NCBI RefSeq assembly: GCF_008364625.2
Contig: NZ_CP126604.1
Location: forward strand, 744,001-808,000
DNA: 64,000 bases
Direction: 5' to 3'
Source: Enterobacter dykesii
GTDB taxonomy: Bacteria; Pseudomonadota; Gammaproteobacteria; Enterobacterales; Enterobacteriaceae
A program made the translations under genes and the position numbers. Of this stretch, positions 30,395 through 40,550 are shown piece after piece (positions within the stretch are counted from its first letter, which is position 1; each line of letters begins with the position of its first letter). The notes below the pieces were generated by a model. That model saw only the letters and a list, made by a program, of their open reading frames with translations, made no database searches and was not told where the DNA came from.

Positions 30395-31284
30395 TGCCGA
30401 ATAACACACGCATTAGCCGCCGTCGCCTGCTGACGGCGATGGCGCTCTCGCCGCTGCTGTTCAAAATGAATACGGCGCGTGCCGCTGCCGTCGATCCGCA
30501 CCGTATTGTGGCTCTGGAGTGGCTGCCGGTCGAACTGATGATGGCGCTCGGCGTCACGCCCTATGGCGTGGCGGACATTCCTAACTATAACCTCTGGGTG
30601 AACGAGCCAAAGCTGCCGGACTCGGTAATCGACGTCGGCCTGCGAACGGAGCCAAACCTCGAATTGCTCACCCAGATGAAACCCTCGTTCCTGTTCTGGT
30701 CTGCGGGCTATGGCCCGTCAGAGGAGATCATGGCGCGCATTGCGCCCGGGCGCGGATTCGCTTTCAGCGACGGTAAAAAACCGCTGGCTGTGGCGAAAAA
30801 CTCGATTAACGAGATGGCGCATTTCCTCAACCGCGAAGCGGAGGCCAAAAAGCATCTCGACGAATTTGATGCCCTGATTGACTCCCTGAAGCCGCGCTTT
30901 GCTCTCCGGGGCGATCGTCCGCTGCTCATGGTGACGCTGCTGGATGCCCGCCATATGCTGGTCTTCGGTAAAAACTGTCTGTTCCAGGAGGTGCTGGACA
31001 GCTTCGGCATTCGCAATGCCTGGGAAGGGGAGATGACCTTCTGGGGCAGTACCGCCGTGGGTATCGACCGCCTGGCGGCGTTTCGCGATGTGGACGTGCT
31101 CTGTTTCGACCACGGTAACGAACGCGACATGCAAACCCTGATGGCGACTCCGCTCTGGCAGGCGATGCCGTTTGTGCGCGAGAGGCGCTTCCAGCGCGTT
31201 CCGGCGGTCTGGTTCTACGGCGCGACGCTGTCGGCCATGCATTTTGCCCGCGTGCTGGATAACGCCCTGGGAGGTAAAGCATGA
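30394..31284 (+). CDS. fhuD: Hydroxamate siderophore-binding periplasmic protein FhuD
   Basis: Binds ferric hydroxamates in the periplasm and delivers them to FhuB. 296 aa, as in E. coli. The signal peptide has a twin-arginine motif (ISRRRLLTAMALSP), as in the Tat-exported E. coli protein, followed by the class III binding protein fold (TEPNLELLTQMKPS, FWGSTAVGIDRLA). Overlaps fhuC by 1 nt and fhuB by 4 nt. Confidence 0.97.
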   Translation: MPNNTRISRRRLLTAMALSPLLFKMNTARAAAVDPHRIVALEWLPVELMMALGVTPYGVADIPNYNLWVNEPKLPDSVIDVGLRTEPNLELLTQMKPSFLFWSAGYGPSEEIMARIAPGRGFAFSDGKKPLAVAKNSINEMAHFLNREAEAKKHLDEFDALIDSLKPRFALRGDRPLLMVTLLDARHMLVFGKNCLFQEVLDSFGIRNAWEGEMTFWGSTAVGIDRLAAFRDVDVLCFDHGNERDMQTLMATPLWQAMPFVRERRFQRVPAVWFYGATLSAMHFARVLDNALGGKA

Positions 31285-33263
31285 GTACGCGTATCGCCCG
31301 CTTCCCGGCGCTGCTGTTATCCCTGCTTTTTCTTGTTGCGCTGGTATTAACCGGATTCAACCTCTCCACGGCGTTACCGCGCGAGCAGTGGGGGGCCGCT
31401 CTGGCCTCGCCGGATATCGACAATATTCAGCAGATGCTGTTCCACTACAGCCTGCTGCCGCGTCTGGCGATCTCCCTTTTGGTCGGCGCCGGCTTAGGGC
31501 TGGTGGGCGTGCTGTTCCAGCAGGTGTTGCGTAACCCGCTGGCAGAGCCAACCACCCTCGGCGTCGCGACCGGCGCGCAGCTTGGGATCACCATCACCAC
31601 GCTGTGGGCGCTGCCGGGAGCGTTAACCTCGCAGTTTGCGGCACTCGCGGGAGCGTGCGTGGTGGGTGCGCTGGTCTTTGGCGTGGCCTGGGGCAAGCGC
31701 CTTTCCCCGGTGACGCTTATTCTGGCCGGGCTGGTGGTGAGCCTGTACTGCGGGGCGATTAACCAACTGCTGGTGCTGTTCCATCACGATCGGCTGCAAA
31801 GCATGTTCCTGTGGAGTACCGGCACGCTCACCCAGACCGACTGGAGCGTTGTAGAGCACCTGTGGCCGCAGCTGGCTGGCGGCGTCTTGCTGACGCTGCT
31901 GCTCCTGCGCCCTCTGACGCTCATGGGGCTGGACGATGGCGTGGCGCGTAACCTGGGGCTGGCGCTGTCGCTGGCTCGTCTGGCGGCGCTGACGCTGGCG
32001 ATTGTATTGAGTGCCCTGCTGGTCAACGCGGTTGGCATCATCGGGTTTATCGGCCTGTTTGCGCCGCTGCTGGCGAAAATGCTCGGGGCGCGTCGCCTGC
32101 TGGCGCGTCTGATGCTGGCGCCGCTGATTGGGGCGCTGATCCTCTGGCTTTCCGATCAGCTTATTCTCTGGCTGGCGCAGGTCTGGAGGGAAGTCTCCAC
32201 CGGCTCTGTGACCGCGCTTATCGGGGCGCCGCTGCTGCTGTGGCTGCTCCCGCGCCTGCGCAGCATGAGCGCACCGGCGATGGACGCGGGCGATAAAGTT
32301 TACGCTGAACGTCGGTCGGTGCTGTGGTTTAGCCTTGCCGGTCTGGCGGTGCTGATGATCGCCTCGTTCGCGGCGCTCTCATTCGGACGCGATGCCTCGG
32401 GCTGGCACTGGGCAACGGGTGATTTACTCAATGAACTGGTGCAGTGGCGCTGGCCGCGTATCTTCGCTGCGCTGATCGCAGGGGTAATGCTGGCGGTGGC
32501 GGGGTGCATTATTCAGCGTCTGACCGGCAACCCGATGGCAAGCCCTGAAGTGCTCGGGATCAGCTCTGGCGCCGCCTTTGGCGTGGTGCTGATGCTGTTC
32601 TTTGTGCCAGAGAATGCGTTTGGCTGGCTGATGCCTGCCGGCAGTATCGGCGCGGCAGTCACGCTGATGATTATCCTGATAGCCGCCGGCCGCGGCGGAT
32701 TTTCACCGCACCGCATGCTGCTGGCCGGGATGGCGCTCAGCACCGCATTTACCATGCTGCTGATGATGCTGCAGGCCAGCGGCGATCCGCGTATGGCGAA
32801 GATCCTGACCTGGATTTCCGGCTCAACGTACAACGCCACCGGCAGCCAGGTGGTTTGGTCCGGGATCGCAATGCTCGTGCTGCTGGCAATGGTGCCGCTG
32901 TGCCGCCGCTGGATGACCGTTCTGCCGCTCGGCAGTGAAACCGCGCGCGCGGTGGGAATGGCGCTGACGCCAGCGCGCGTGGCCCTGCTGCTGCTGGCGG
33001 CGTGCCTGACGGCTGTGGCAACCCTGACGATTGGACCGCTGAGTTTTGTCGGATTAATGGCGCCGCACATTGCCAGAATGATGGGATTCCGCCGGACGAT
33101 GCCGCATATCGTCATGTCGGCCCTGACGGGCGGGGTGATGCTGGTGTTTGCGGATTGGTGCGGAAGAATGGTGCTGTTCCCGTATCAGATCCCGGCGGGT
33201 CTGCTGTCGACCTTTATCGGTGCGCCGTACTTTATTTATCTGTTGAGAAAGCAGAGTCGGTAA
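31281..33263 (+). CDS. fhuB: Hydroxamate transporter permease FhuB (fused two-domain)
   Basis: Inner-membrane channel of the ferrichrome importer. 660 aa, with two homologous FecCD-type halves joined head to tail, so no second permease gene is needed. Each half has about ten hydrophobic segments; paired motifs are NPLAEPTTLGVATGAQLG in the N-half and NPMASPEVLGISSGAAFG in the C-half. Its ATG overlaps the fhuD stop. Confidence 0.97.
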   Translation: MSTRIARFPALLLSLLFLVALVLTGFNLSTALPREQWGAALASPDIDNIQQMLFHYSLLPRLAISLLVGAGLGLVGVLFQQVLRNPLAEPTTLGVATGAQLGITITTLWALPGALTSQFAALAGACVVGALVFGVAWGKRLSPVTLILAGLVVSLYCGAINQLLVLFHHDRLQSMFLWSTGTLTQTDWSVVEHLWPQLAGGVLLTLLLLRPLTLMGLDDGVARNLGLALSLARLAALTLAIVLSALLVNAVGIIGFIGLFAPLLAKMLGARRLLARLMLAPLIGALILWLSDQLILWLAQVWREVSTGSVTALIGAPLLLWLLPRLRSMSAPAMDAGDKVYAERRSVLWFSLAGLAVLMIASFAALSFGRDASGWHWATGDLLNELVQWRWPRIFAALIAGVMLAVAGCIIQRLTGNPMASPEVLGISSGAAFGVVLMLFFVPENAFGWLMPAGSIGAAVTLMIILIAAGRGGFSPHRMLLAGMALSTAFTMLLMMLQASGDPRMAKILTWISGSTYNATGSQVVWSGIAMLVLLAMVPLCRRWMTVLPLGSETARAVGMALTPARVALLLLAACLTAVATLTIGPLSFVGLMAPHIARMMGFRRTMPHIVMSALTGGVMLVFADWCGRMVLFPYQIPAGLLSTFIGAPYFIYLLRKQSR

Positions 33264-33270
33264 TAAAAGT

Positions 33271-33297
33271 AAACGGCAATCTTTAGATTGCCGTTTT
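33271..33297 (+). terminator. fhuB terminator
   Basis: AAACGGCAATC-TTTA-GATTGCCGTTTT, an 11-bp perfect stem with a T-tract, 7 nt after the fhuB stop. It leads straight into REP-like copy 4, and the same stem (inverted) accompanies copy 5 at 43353-43379. Confidence 0.85.
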
Positions 33298-33298
33298 A

Positions 33299-33350
33299 GT
33301 GTTTGCACCCTCTCCCCGTGGGAGAGGGTGGGGTGAGGGCATCAAGCCGC
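33299..33350 (+). repeat. REP-like intergenic repeat, copy 4
   Basis: Same orientation as copy 1: GTGTTTGCACCCTCTCCCC, the inverse GGGAGAGG, GGGGTGAGGGCATCA and an end in GCCGC. It lies between fhuB and the convergent hemL, ending 6 nt before the hemL stop codon. Confidence 0.85.
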
Positions 33351-33355
33351 ACATC

Positions 33356-34636
33356 TTAGAGCTTCGCAAACACCTTACGCGCGGCGTCGATGGTGTTGTT
33401 GATATCATCTTCGCTGTGCGCCACCGACATAAAGCCCGCTTCGAACGCTGACGGCGCGAGGTACACGCCTTCTTCCAGCATCAGGTGGAAGAAGCGCTTG
33501 AAGCGCTCAACGTCGCACTTCACCACGTCCTGATAGCAGGTCACGGTTTTCGCATCGGTGAAGAAAATCCCGAACATGCCGCCCACGTGGTTAACCACCA
33601 GCGGAATACCGGCCTCTTCTGCGGCTTCCAGCAGACCGTTTGCCAGCTGCGTGGTCAGGTCGGTCAGGGTTTCGTGGATGCCCGGCTGAGCCACTTCGGT
33701 CAGGCAGGCAAAGCCCGCCGCCATGGCGATGGGGTTACCGGAGAGCGTGCCCGCCTGGTAAACCGGACCGGTTGGCGCCAGGGCTTCCATCACGTCCTTA
33801 CGTCCACCGAATGCGCCGACAGGCATGCCGCCGCCGATGATTTTACCCAGACAGGTGAGGTCCGGCTCAACGCCGTAATATGACTGGGCACCCGCCAGCG
33901 CCACGCGGAAGCCGGTCATGACTTCATCGATGATCAGCAGCGCGCCGAACTCATCGCACAGGGCGCGCAGGCCCGGCAGGAAGTCAGGCTGCGGCGGGAT
34001 ACAATTCATGTTGCCGGCGACCGGCTCAACGATGATGCAGGCGATCTCCTGCGGATACTGCTCGAACGCCGCGCGAACGGTAGCAATATCGTTGTAGGTG
34101 CAGGTCAGGGTATGCTTCGCGAAATCTGCCGGTACGCCCGGGGAGTTCGGCTGGCCGAGCGTCAGCGCGCCGGAACCGGCTTTCACCAGCAGGCAGTCCG
34201 CATGACCGTGGTAACAGCCTTCAAACTTGATGATTTTATCGCGACCGGTAAAACCGCGCGCCAGGCGGATGGCGCTCATGGTCGCTTCGGTACCTGAGTT
34301 CACCATGCGCACCATGTCCATGGTAGGAACCAGTTCAGTCACCAGCTCGGCCATTTTCACTTCCATTTCGGTTGGCGCACCGAAGCTCAGGCCACGCTGG
34401 GCGGCTTCAATCACCGCGTTACGAATGGCCGGGTGGTTGTGTCCCAGCACCATCGGGCCCCAGGAACCCACATAATCGATATAGGCCTTGCCATCGACAT
34501 CATACAGATACGCGCCGTCAGCACGTTCGATAAACAGCGGCGTACCGCCCACGCCGGTGAAGGCGCGCACAGGTGAGTTCACGCCACCCGGAATAAGCTC
34601 GCGGGCTGCACTGTAGAGGTTTTCAGACTTGCTCAT
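33356..34636 (-). CDS. hemL: Glutamate-1-semialdehyde 2,1-aminomutase
   Basis: Makes 5-aminolevulinate, the haem precursor, by PLP-dependent transamination. 426 aa, as in E. coli. The PLP Lys265 is in [16 protein letters not shown], and the cofactor Asp is in [13 protein letters not shown]. Monocistronic, convergent with the fhu operon and divergent from clcA. Being beside iron uptake genes is the usual enterobacterial order. Confidence 0.97.
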   Translation of the reverse strand: MSKSENLYSAARELIPGGVNSPVRAFTGVGGTPLFIERADGAYLYDVDGKAYIDYVGSWGPMVLGHNHPAIRNAVIEAAQRGLSFGAPTEMEVKMAELVTELVPTMDMVRMVNSGTEATMSAIRLARGFTGRDKIIKFEGCYHGHADCLLVKAGSGALTLGQPNSPGVPADFAKHTLTCTYNDIATVRAAFEQYPQEIACIIVEPVAGNMNCIPPQPDFLPGLRALCDEFGALLIIDEVMTGFRVALAGAQSYYGVEPDLTCLGKIIGGGMPVGAFGGRKDVMEALAPTGPVYQAGTLSGNPIAMAAGFACLTEVAQPGIHETLTDLTTQLANGLLEAAEEAGIPLVVNHVGGMFGIFFTDAKTVTCYQDVVKCDVERFKRFFHLMLEEGVYLAPSAFEAGFMSVAHSEDDINNTIDAARKVFAKL

Positions 34637-34749
34637 GGCGTCGTTCCTGGTTCGAATAAAATGGTTAAGCCCACTATTCTAAGTGATTCGGGGAAGGTTA
34701 TGAAATTTTTAGCCGGGCAATGCTTTAAGATTTGTTAAGTAATTTTCAG

Positions 34750-34791
34750 GAGACGGTAGGGTCGTCTCTGGTAAAATCCTTACGGGTTTTT
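34750..34791 (+). promoter_or_regulatory. Tandem hairpins in the clcA leader
   Basis: GAGACG-N7-CGTCTC (34750-34768) is followed by AAAATCC-TTAC-GGGTTTT plus one more T (34773-34791), the second shaped like an intrinsic terminator. They lie just 23 nt before the clcA ATG, so they could attenuate clcA. No upstream promoter was firmly found. Confidence 0.4.
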
Positions 34792-34813
34792 GTATGACGA
34801 ATAAGAACAGGAC

Positions 34814-36214
34814 ATGAAATCAGATTCTCCATCTTTTGAAGAACAACAGTTTACGCGGGCCCAGCACCGAATCAGCATTCGGCGACTGCTCAATCGCGAT
34901 AAAACGCCGCTGGCGATCCTGCTGGCCGCTGCCGTGGTGGGCACTCTCGCGGGCCTGGTTGGCGTAGCGTTTGAAAAAGCGGTTAATGCCGTACTCAACT
35001 GGCGAGTGGGAACCGTGGCCGGTTTCGCCGACAGCCGATGGCTGGTCTGGGTTGCGGCGTTCGGGCTGTCCGCGCTGTTTGCCATGGTGGGATATTTTCT
35101 GGTGCGTAAATTCGCGCCGGAGGCGGGGGGATCGGGCATCCCGGAAATTGAAGGGGCCCTGGAGGAGCTGCGTCCGGTGCGCTGGTGGCGCGTCATCCCG
35201 GTGAAATTTATCGGCGGCATGGGTACGCTGGGCGCGGGGATGGTTCTTGGCCGGGAAGGGCCTACGGTTCAGCTGGGCGGGAACGTTGGCCGCATGGTGG
35301 GCGATCTGTTTCGGATGCGCAGCGCCGAAGCGCGCCATACGCTGCTGGCAACCGGTGCGGCGGCGGGGCTGTCGGCGGCCTTTAACGCGCCGCTGGCGGG
35401 CATTTTGTTTATCATCGAAGAGATGCGCGCGCAGTTTCGCTACAACCTGATCTCCGTTAAAGCGGTGTTTACCGGCGTCATTATGTCGAGCATCGTGTTT
35501 CGCCTCTTTAATGGCGAAGGGGCGGTCATTGAGGTGGGTAAACTGACCAACGCGCCGGTTAACACCCTGTGGCTTTACCTGATCCTCGGCATGATTTTTG
35601 GCGTGGTGGGGCCGCTGTTTAACACCTTTATCCTGCGCGCCCAGGATATGTTCCAGCGCATTCATGGCGGGAACACCACGAAATGGGTGCTGATGGGGGG
35701 TCTGCTGGGCGGCATGTGTGGCGTACTCGGGTTTATCGAGCCGAATGCTGCAGGCGGCGGGTTCGGGCTGATTCCCATTGCGGCGGCGGGGAATTTCAGC
35801 GTGGGTCTGCTGCTGTTTATGTTTATTTCACGCGTCATCACAACGGTGTTGTGTTTCTCCTCCGGTGCGCCCGGCGGGATTTTTGCCCCGATGCTGGCGC
35901 TGGGCACGCTGCTGGGGACTGCGTTTGGTATGGCGGCCGAAGTGGGCTTTCCCGCCTATCACCTTGAAGCCGGGACGTTTGCGGTGGCCGGAATGGGCGC
36001 GCTGCTGGCCGCGTCCCTGCGTGCGCCGTTGACTGGCATCGTGCTGGTGCTGGAGATGACGGACAATTACCAGCTCATTTTGCCAATGATCATTACCTGT
36101 CTCGGCGCGACACTATTAGCCCAGTTCCTGGGTGGAAAACCGCTATACTCCACCATCCTTGCGCGTACCCTGGCAAAACAAGAGGCGGAGCGGGCCGCCG
36201 CGCAGAATACTTGA
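34814..36214 (+). CDS. clcA: H+/Cl- exchange transporter ClcA
   Basis: A CLC-family inner-membrane antiporter of 2 Cl- for 1 H+, supporting extreme acid resistance. 466 aa (E. coli 473; shorter C-tail). The selectivity motif GSGIPE holds Ser107, GREGPTVQ holds the gating Glu148, and FIIEEMR holds the proton Glu203. About 18 membrane helices. The leader has two hairpins. It is 79 nt upstream of erpA, which has its own promoter region. Confidence 0.97.
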   Translation: MKSDSPSFEEQQFTRAQHRISIRRLLNRDKTPLAILLAAAVVGTLAGLVGVAFEKAVNAVLNWRVGTVAGFADSRWLVWVAAFGLSALFAMVGYFLVRKFAPEAGGSGIPEIEGALEELRPVRWWRVIPVKFIGGMGTLGAGMVLGREGPTVQLGGNVGRMVGDLFRMRSAEARHTLLATGAAAGLSAAFNAPLAGILFIIEEMRAQFRYNLISVKAVFTGVIMSSIVFRLFNGEGAVIEVGKLTNAPVNTLWLYLILGMIFGVVGPLFNTFILRAQDMFQRIHGGNTTKWVLMGGLLGGMCGVLGFIEPNAAGGGFGLIPIAAAGNFSVGLLLFMFISRVITTVLCFSSGAPGGIFAPMLALGTLLGTAFGMAAEVGFPAYHLEAGTFAVAGMGALLAASLRAPLTGIVLVLEMTDNYQLILPMIITCLGATLLAQFLGGKPLYSTILARTLAKQEAERAAAQNT

Positions 36215-36293
36215 ATGAATTACCAGGGTATTAGATAATGACATAAAGAATTGGGTGAATTTTGCCCAATAGCAGTATTCATGGGAGCATAAG

Positions 36294-36641
36294 ATGAGTG
36301 ATGACGTAGTAGCTGTACCGCTCGAATTTACCGAAGCAGCAGCCAACAAAGTGAAAAACCTGATTGCCGACGAAGACAATCCGGATCTGAAACTGCGTGT
36401 TTATATTACCGGTGGCGGCTGCAGCGGCTTCCAGTATGGTTTTACCTTTGACGATCAGGTTAACGATGGCGATATGACTATCGAGAAACAGGGCGTCGCG
36501 CTGGTGGTTGACCCGATGAGCCTGCAATATCTGGTAGGCGGTTCGGTGGATTACACTGAAGGTCTGGAAGGTTCACGCTTTGTTGTGACTAACCCGAACG
36601 CAACCAGCACCTGCGGATGTGGTTCGTCGTTCAGCATCTGA
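36294..36641 (+). CDS. erpA: Iron-sulfur cluster insertion protein ErpA
   Basis: An A-type carrier that passes [4Fe-4S] clusters to apo-enzymes such as IspG and IspH. 115 aa (E. coli 114). Cluster cysteines are Cys43 (GGGCSGF), Cys107 and Cys109 (STCGCGSS). Start 36294 follows GGGAGCATAAG. IspG and IspH are in the same isoprenoid pathway as dxr further along the window. Confidence 0.97.
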   Translation: MSDDVVAVPLEFTEAAANKVKNLIADEDNPDLKLRVYITGGGCSGFQYGFTFDDQVNDGDMTIEKQGVALVVDPMSLQYLVGGSVDYTEGLEGSRFVVTNPNATSTCGCGSSFSI

Positions 36642-36647
36642 TGACCA

Positions 36648-36675
36648 AAAACGGTAACCTGGCGGTTACCGTTTT
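36648..36675. terminator. Bidirectional terminator between erpA and yadS
   Basis: AAAACGGTAACC-TGGC-GGTTACCGTTTT, a 12-bp perfect stem with an A-tract on one side and a T-tract on the other, between converging erpA and yadS. Confidence 0.88.
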
Positions 36676-36679
36676 GCTT

Positions 36680-37303
36680 TTACCTTCCGTTATCATCCAG
36701 CGCAAACGTCGGTAGCTTCAGATGCCAGCGTATCGCCGCTAAACGTATCACCAGCGTGACCACCATCCCCAGCATCGCGGCATTTTCCAGCGGGAGGGCA
36801 AAGGTGTAGTACGCGGTAGCGTGAACGATCCCGCCCACAATGCAGGCCGTTGCGTAAATTTCAGTACGCAGGATCATCGGCACTTCACGCGCCAGAATGT
36901 CGCGTATGATCCCACCGCCCACGCCGGTTAATACGCCCATGCAGATTGCCACCATCGGACCGGTACCGGCATTAAACGCTTTATTGACGCCAATACCAAC
37001 AAACACGGCCAGACCGACGGCATCCAGTACCGGCAATATCCACTTGGGTAAGCGGCGAGGCTGGCGAACCAGTACAATGGTTAACAGGCAGGTGACCATC
37101 GCGACCACCAGATCGGTAGGATCTTTCACCCAAAACACCGGGCCATTCGCCAGCGCCATATCGCGGATAGTTCCGCCGCCAACGGCGGTCACGACGCCCA
37201 GCACCAGCACGCCAAACGGATCCATGCGTAGTTTTCCAGCGAGCAGAACGCCGGAGATAGCAAAAACGGCTGTGCCAAGAATATCCAGCCAATAAACGAG
37301 CAT
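36680..37303 (-). CDS. yadS: YadS, TRIC/UPF0126 membrane protein
   Basis: A 207-aa inner-membrane protein with about seven hydrophobic helices and two internal repeats carrying GGGTIRD and GGGIIRD, typical of the trimeric intracellular cation channel (TRIC) family. Family members conduct K+; glycine export has been proposed for a YadS-like protein, but I cannot confirm that. Same strand as btuF, 27 nt away, and probably co-transcribed. Confidence 0.92.
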   Translation of the reverse strand: MLVYWLDILGTAVFAISGVLLAGKLRMDPFGVLVLGVVTAVGGGTIRDMALANGPVFWVKDPTDLVVAMVTCLLTIVLVRQPRRLPKWILPVLDAVGLAVFVGIGVNKAFNAGTGPMVAICMGVLTGVGGGIIRDILAREVPMILRTEIYATACIVGGIVHATAYYTFALPLENAAMLGMVVTLVIRLAAIRWHLKLPTFALDDNGR

Positions 37304-37330
37304 CGTTAAATCCTCGAAAAGGGTCTTATG

Positions 37331-38131
37331 TTAGTGACTCTCTGCCAGCGCGGCACAGAGCTGTTTTGCGGCGAGGATAATACGCGGACCGGCGCGTTCA
37401 AACCAGTCGCTGTTGAGTGGGATCACCGGAATTTTTAGCTGCTTTTGCCAGAATTGTTCAATTTTAGGAATCTCGCTCGCATTTCCGACCACGATGATGG
37501 CCTGCGGCCGGCGCGCCAGGACCTGCTCGCGGCTCACCTGAGGCCACGGCACCCGGCTGGCGGCAAAGATGTTTTCACCGCCGCAGACTTCCAGCACCTG
37601 GTTTTGAATCGACCCTTTTCCGGTGGTGAACAGCGGCTGGCTGCCAAACTGCAGGAAGATGCGCTTTTTAGCAGGCGTATCGTATTGGGATTTCAGCGCA
37701 GCATAGTCACTGAGCATCTGTTTCGCCACAGCCTCGGCTTTTTTGGGGGTTGGGCTATAAGGGGCGAGAGAACGTAGCGCCTGAGCGACTTGTTCAATGC
37801 TGACGGCATCAATCCACATCACTTTTATGCCAAGCGAGGTGAGCTGGTTGACCTGCCGCTCGGCGTTGCCGCCGCGCCAGGCCAGCACGAGATCCGGTTT
37901 AAGCGCCACGATGCGCTCAAGGTTCATCCCCTGCCAGGTTGCCACCTGTTCAATACCCGCGGCTTGCGGTGGGTAATCCGAAAAGCTACTCACGCCAACG
38001 GGCGTGATCCCGGCGGCAAACGCCAGTTCCGTATTCGCGGGAGAGAGGGTAATCACGCGCGGTAACGCATAGAGCCACAGCGGTGCGAGAAGAAGCAGGG
38101 CGGCCAGCGCCCTGAAGGTATGTTTAGCCAC
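37331..38131 (-). CDS. btuF: Vitamin B12-binding periplasmic protein BtuF
   Basis: Binds cobalamin in the periplasm for the BtuCD importer, whose genes are not in this window. 266 aa, as in E. coli. The signal peptide ends in LWLYA-LPRV, followed by a class III binding fold ([28 protein letters not shown]). Starts inside the end of mtnN (8-nt overlap), so it is translationally coupled. Confidence 0.96.
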   Translation of the reverse strand: MAKHTFRALAALLLLAPLWLYALPRVITLSPANTELAFAAGITPVGVSSFSDYPPQAAGIEQVATWQGMNLERIVALKPDLVLAWRGGNAERQVNQLTSLGIKVMWIDAVSIEQVAQALRSLAPYSPTPKKAEAVAKQMLSDYAALKSQYDTPAKKRIFLQFGSQPLFTTGKGSIQNQVLEVCGGENIFAASRVPWPQVSREQVLARRPQAIIVVGNASEIPKIEQFWQKQLKIPVIPLNSDWFERAGPRIILAAKQLCAALAESH

Positions 38132-38822
38132 GTGCCAGATTCTGCACCAGGCGTTCCACCATCACGGTGGACTGTTTTGCCGCAACGGTCAGGAACTCGT
38201 CGAAGCTGATGTGGGACTGCTGGTCAGCCACGTCAGAGATGGCGCGAACCACCACGAAGGGTACGCTGAAGTTATGGCAAACATGAGCGATCGCTGTCGC
38301 TTCCATCTCAACGGCAACCGCCTGAGGGAAGTTATGACGGATTTTCGCCAGCCCAACGGAGCCGTTGATGAAGGCATCACCGCTGACAATCAGACCGCGT
38401 ACCGCGTTGAGGTTGAGTTCTGCGATGCAGGTCTCTGCCGCCGCAATCAGTTTGTCGTCAGCTTTAAAACCAGCAGGACAGCCCGGTAGCTGACCGTACT
38501 CGTAACCAAACGCGGTGACGTCGGCATCGTGGTAACGCGCTTCGTCGGAGACAACGATATCGCCCACTTTCAGCGTCGGCGCCAGGCCGCCCGCAGAGCC
38601 GGTATTCACGATCACGTCCGGCTTGCAGCGCTCAAGCAGCAGGGTTGCACCCAGCGCAGCAGCCACTTTACCGATGCCTGATTTCAGCAGAGCCACGTCA
38701 ACACCGTTCAGCTGGCCGGTGTAGATCTCACAACCCCCCAGAGAGAGGGTCTGACGGTTCTCAATTTTGTCACGCAGCAGCGTAACTTCTTCTTCCATTG
38801 CACCAATAATGCCGATTTTCAT
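38124..38822 (-). CDS. mtnN: 5'-methylthioadenosine/S-adenosylhomocysteine nucleosidase
   Basis: Hydrolyses MTA, SAH and 5'-deoxyadenosine, clearing by-products of polyamine synthesis (SpeE), methylation and radical-SAM enzymes, and feeding autoinducer-2 synthesis. 232 aa, as in E. coli. Glu12 (GAMEEEV) and the late Asp in RAISDVAD are the catalytic residues. First gene of mtnN-btuF-yadS, divergent from dgt. Confidence 0.97.
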   Translation of the reverse strand: MKIGIIGAMEEEVTLLRDKIENRQTLSLGGCEIYTGQLNGVDVALLKSGIGKVAAALGATLLLERCKPDVIVNTGSAGGLAPTLKVGDIVVSDEARYHDADVTAFGYEYGQLPGCPAGFKADDKLIAAAETCIAELNLNAVRGLIVSGDAFINGSVGLAKIRHNFPQAVAVEMEATAIAHVCHNFSVPFVVVRAISDVADQQSHISFDEFLTVAAKQSTVMVERLVQNLARG

Positions 38823-38904
38823 AGATTTACTCGCGATGTGCCTTGTTAAGATGCATAGTCTATCATGCGGTTAAGGGGAAACGCATTCTCACGCGGGGGA
38901 GCAC

Positions 38905-40419
38905 ATGTCACCAATCGATTTTCGCACCAAAATTAACTGGCACCGACGTTTCCGTTCGCCGCAGGGCGACAAGAGCGAACATGAGATCCTGCGTATCTTC
39001 GAAAGCGATCGCGGGCGAATTATTAACTCGCCCGCCATCCGCCGTCTGCAGCAAAAAACTCAGGTGTTCCCGCTGGAGCGTAACGCCGCGGTGCGCACGC
39101 GCTTAACCCACTCCATGGAAGTGCAGCAGGTCGGGCGCTATATTGCCAAAGAGATTTTGAGCCGTCTCAAAGAGCAGCGTTTACTGGAAACCTATGGTCT
39201 GGACGAGCTGACGGGGCCCTTCGAGAGCATCGTTGAGATGGCCTGCCTGATGCACGACATCGGCAACCCGCCTTTCGGCCACTTTGGTGAGGCGGCTATC
39301 AATGACTGGTTTAAGCAGCGGCTTTTCCCTTCGGATGCGGTAAGCCAGCCCCTCAGCGATGACCGCTGCATCGTACGCGATTTACGCCTGCGTGAAGGTG
39401 AAGAGGGGCTGAACGATCTGCGCCGCAAGGTGCGCCAGGATTTATGTCATTTTGAGGGCAACGCGCAGGGGATCCGGCTGGTCCACTCCCTGATGCGTAT
39501 GAACCTGACCTGGGCCCAGGTCGGCTGCATTCTGAAATACACGCGTCCCGCGTGGTGGATGGGGGATACGCCCGCGTCCCATAGCTATTTAATGAAAAAA
39601 CCGGGCTATTACCTTTCTGAAGAGGCCTATATTGAGCGGTTACGTAAAGAACTTTCATTGACTGCAAATGGCCGCTTTCCATTGACCTGGATTATGGAAG
39701 CCGCCGATGATATTTCCTATTGCGTGGCCGATCTGGAAGATGCGGTTGAGAAAAGAATCTTCAGCGTCGAAGAGCTTTATCAGCATCTTTATACGGCCTG
39801 GGGCACCCATGAAAAAGGCTCGCTGTTTGCGCAGGTTGTCGAAAATGCCTGGGAGAAATCGCGCTCAAATACATTAAGCCGCAGTACTGAAGACCAGTTC
39901 TTTATGTATTTGCGGGTCAATACATTAAATAAACTGGTGCCGTATGCGGCGTCGCGTTTTATTGATAATTTGCCGCTTATTTTCAGCGGGGAATTCAACC
40001 ACGCGCTGCTGGAAGATGACAGCAGTTTCAGCCAGCTCCTTGAGCTTTATAAACATGTGGCAATGCGGCATGTATTCAGCCACCCGGATGTCGAGCAGTT
40101 AGAGCTGCAGGGCTATCGGGTAATCAGTGGGTTACTGGAAATTTATTCCCCGTTGCTCCAGCTGTCCGTCGACGAATTCAGCGAACTGGTGGAACACGAT
40201 CGCGTGCGCAGAATACCCATCGAATCGCGGCTTTATCAGAAACTTTCTACCCGGCATCGTCTGGCGTATGTCGAAGCGATTGGCAAGCTGGAACGCCACT
40301 CTCCCCAATGGCCGGTGATGGAATATTATTATCGCTGCCGTCTTATCCAGGACTATATCAGCGGCATGACGGATTTGTATGCCTGGGATGAATATCGCAA
40401 GCTGATGGCGGTGGAATAA
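38905..40419 (+). CDS. dgt: Deoxyguanosinetriphosphate triphosphohydrolase
   Basis: Cleaves dGTP to deoxyguanosine and triphosphate. 504 aa (E. coli 505). HD-domain metal ligands: His69 (RLTHSMEV), His117-Asp118 ([16 protein letters not shown]) and the later MEAADDISY. Start 38905 follows GGGGGAGCAC. Upstream of degP, which has its own promoters. Confidence 0.96.
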   Translation: MSPIDFRTKINWHRRFRSPQGDKSEHEILRIFESDRGRIINSPAIRRLQQKTQVFPLERNAAVRTRLTHSMEVQQVGRYIAKEILSRLKEQRLLETYGLDELTGPFESIVEMACLMHDIGNPPFGHFGEAAINDWFKQRLFPSDAVSQPLSDDRCIVRDLRLREGEEGLNDLRRKVRQDLCHFEGNAQGIRLVHSLMRMNLTWAQVGCILKYTRPAWWMGDTPASHSYLMKKPGYYLSEEAYIERLRKELSLTANGRFPLTWIMEAADDISYCVADLEDAVEKRIFSVEELYQHLYTAWGTHEKGSLFAQVVENAWEKSRSNTLSRSTEDQFFMYLRVNTLNKLVPYAASRFIDNLPLIFSGEFNHALLEDDSSFSQLLELYKHVAMRHVFSHPDVEQLELQGYRVISGLLEIYSPLLQLSVDEFSELVEHDRVRRIPIESRLYQKLSTRHRLAYVEAIGKLERHSPQWPVMEYYYRCRLIQDYISGMTDLYAWDEYRKLMAVE

Positions 40420-40477
40420 CGCCGGAGTTTTGTAAAGACGGCCAATAAATTTTTACCTTTTCCATAAGCTTATCGCC

Positions 40478-40505
40478 GGAACTAAGCGGTATAAAACGAA
40501 TCTGA
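40478..40505 (+). promoter_or_regulatory. Sigma-E promoter of degP
   Basis: GGAACTA (40478-40484) and TCTGA (40501-40505) with 16 bp between match the sigma-E consensus GGAACTT-N16-TCTGA with one mismatch. GTAAA at 40432-40436 may be half of a CpxR box, but its partner is poor. Envelope stress control of degP by sigma-E and CpxR is established in E. coli. Confidence 0.85.
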
Positions 40506-40550
40506 GTTACACAGCAATTTTGCGTTACCTGTAAATCGAGATTGAGAAAC

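Noticed and set aside
34637-34813. Fluoride riboswitch upstream of clcA
   Set aside because: Fluoride riboswitches control eriC-type CLC genes, but the GGCGATGG-like core is absent, and this ClcA carries the chloride motif GSGIPE, not that of fluoride-specific CLC-F proteins.
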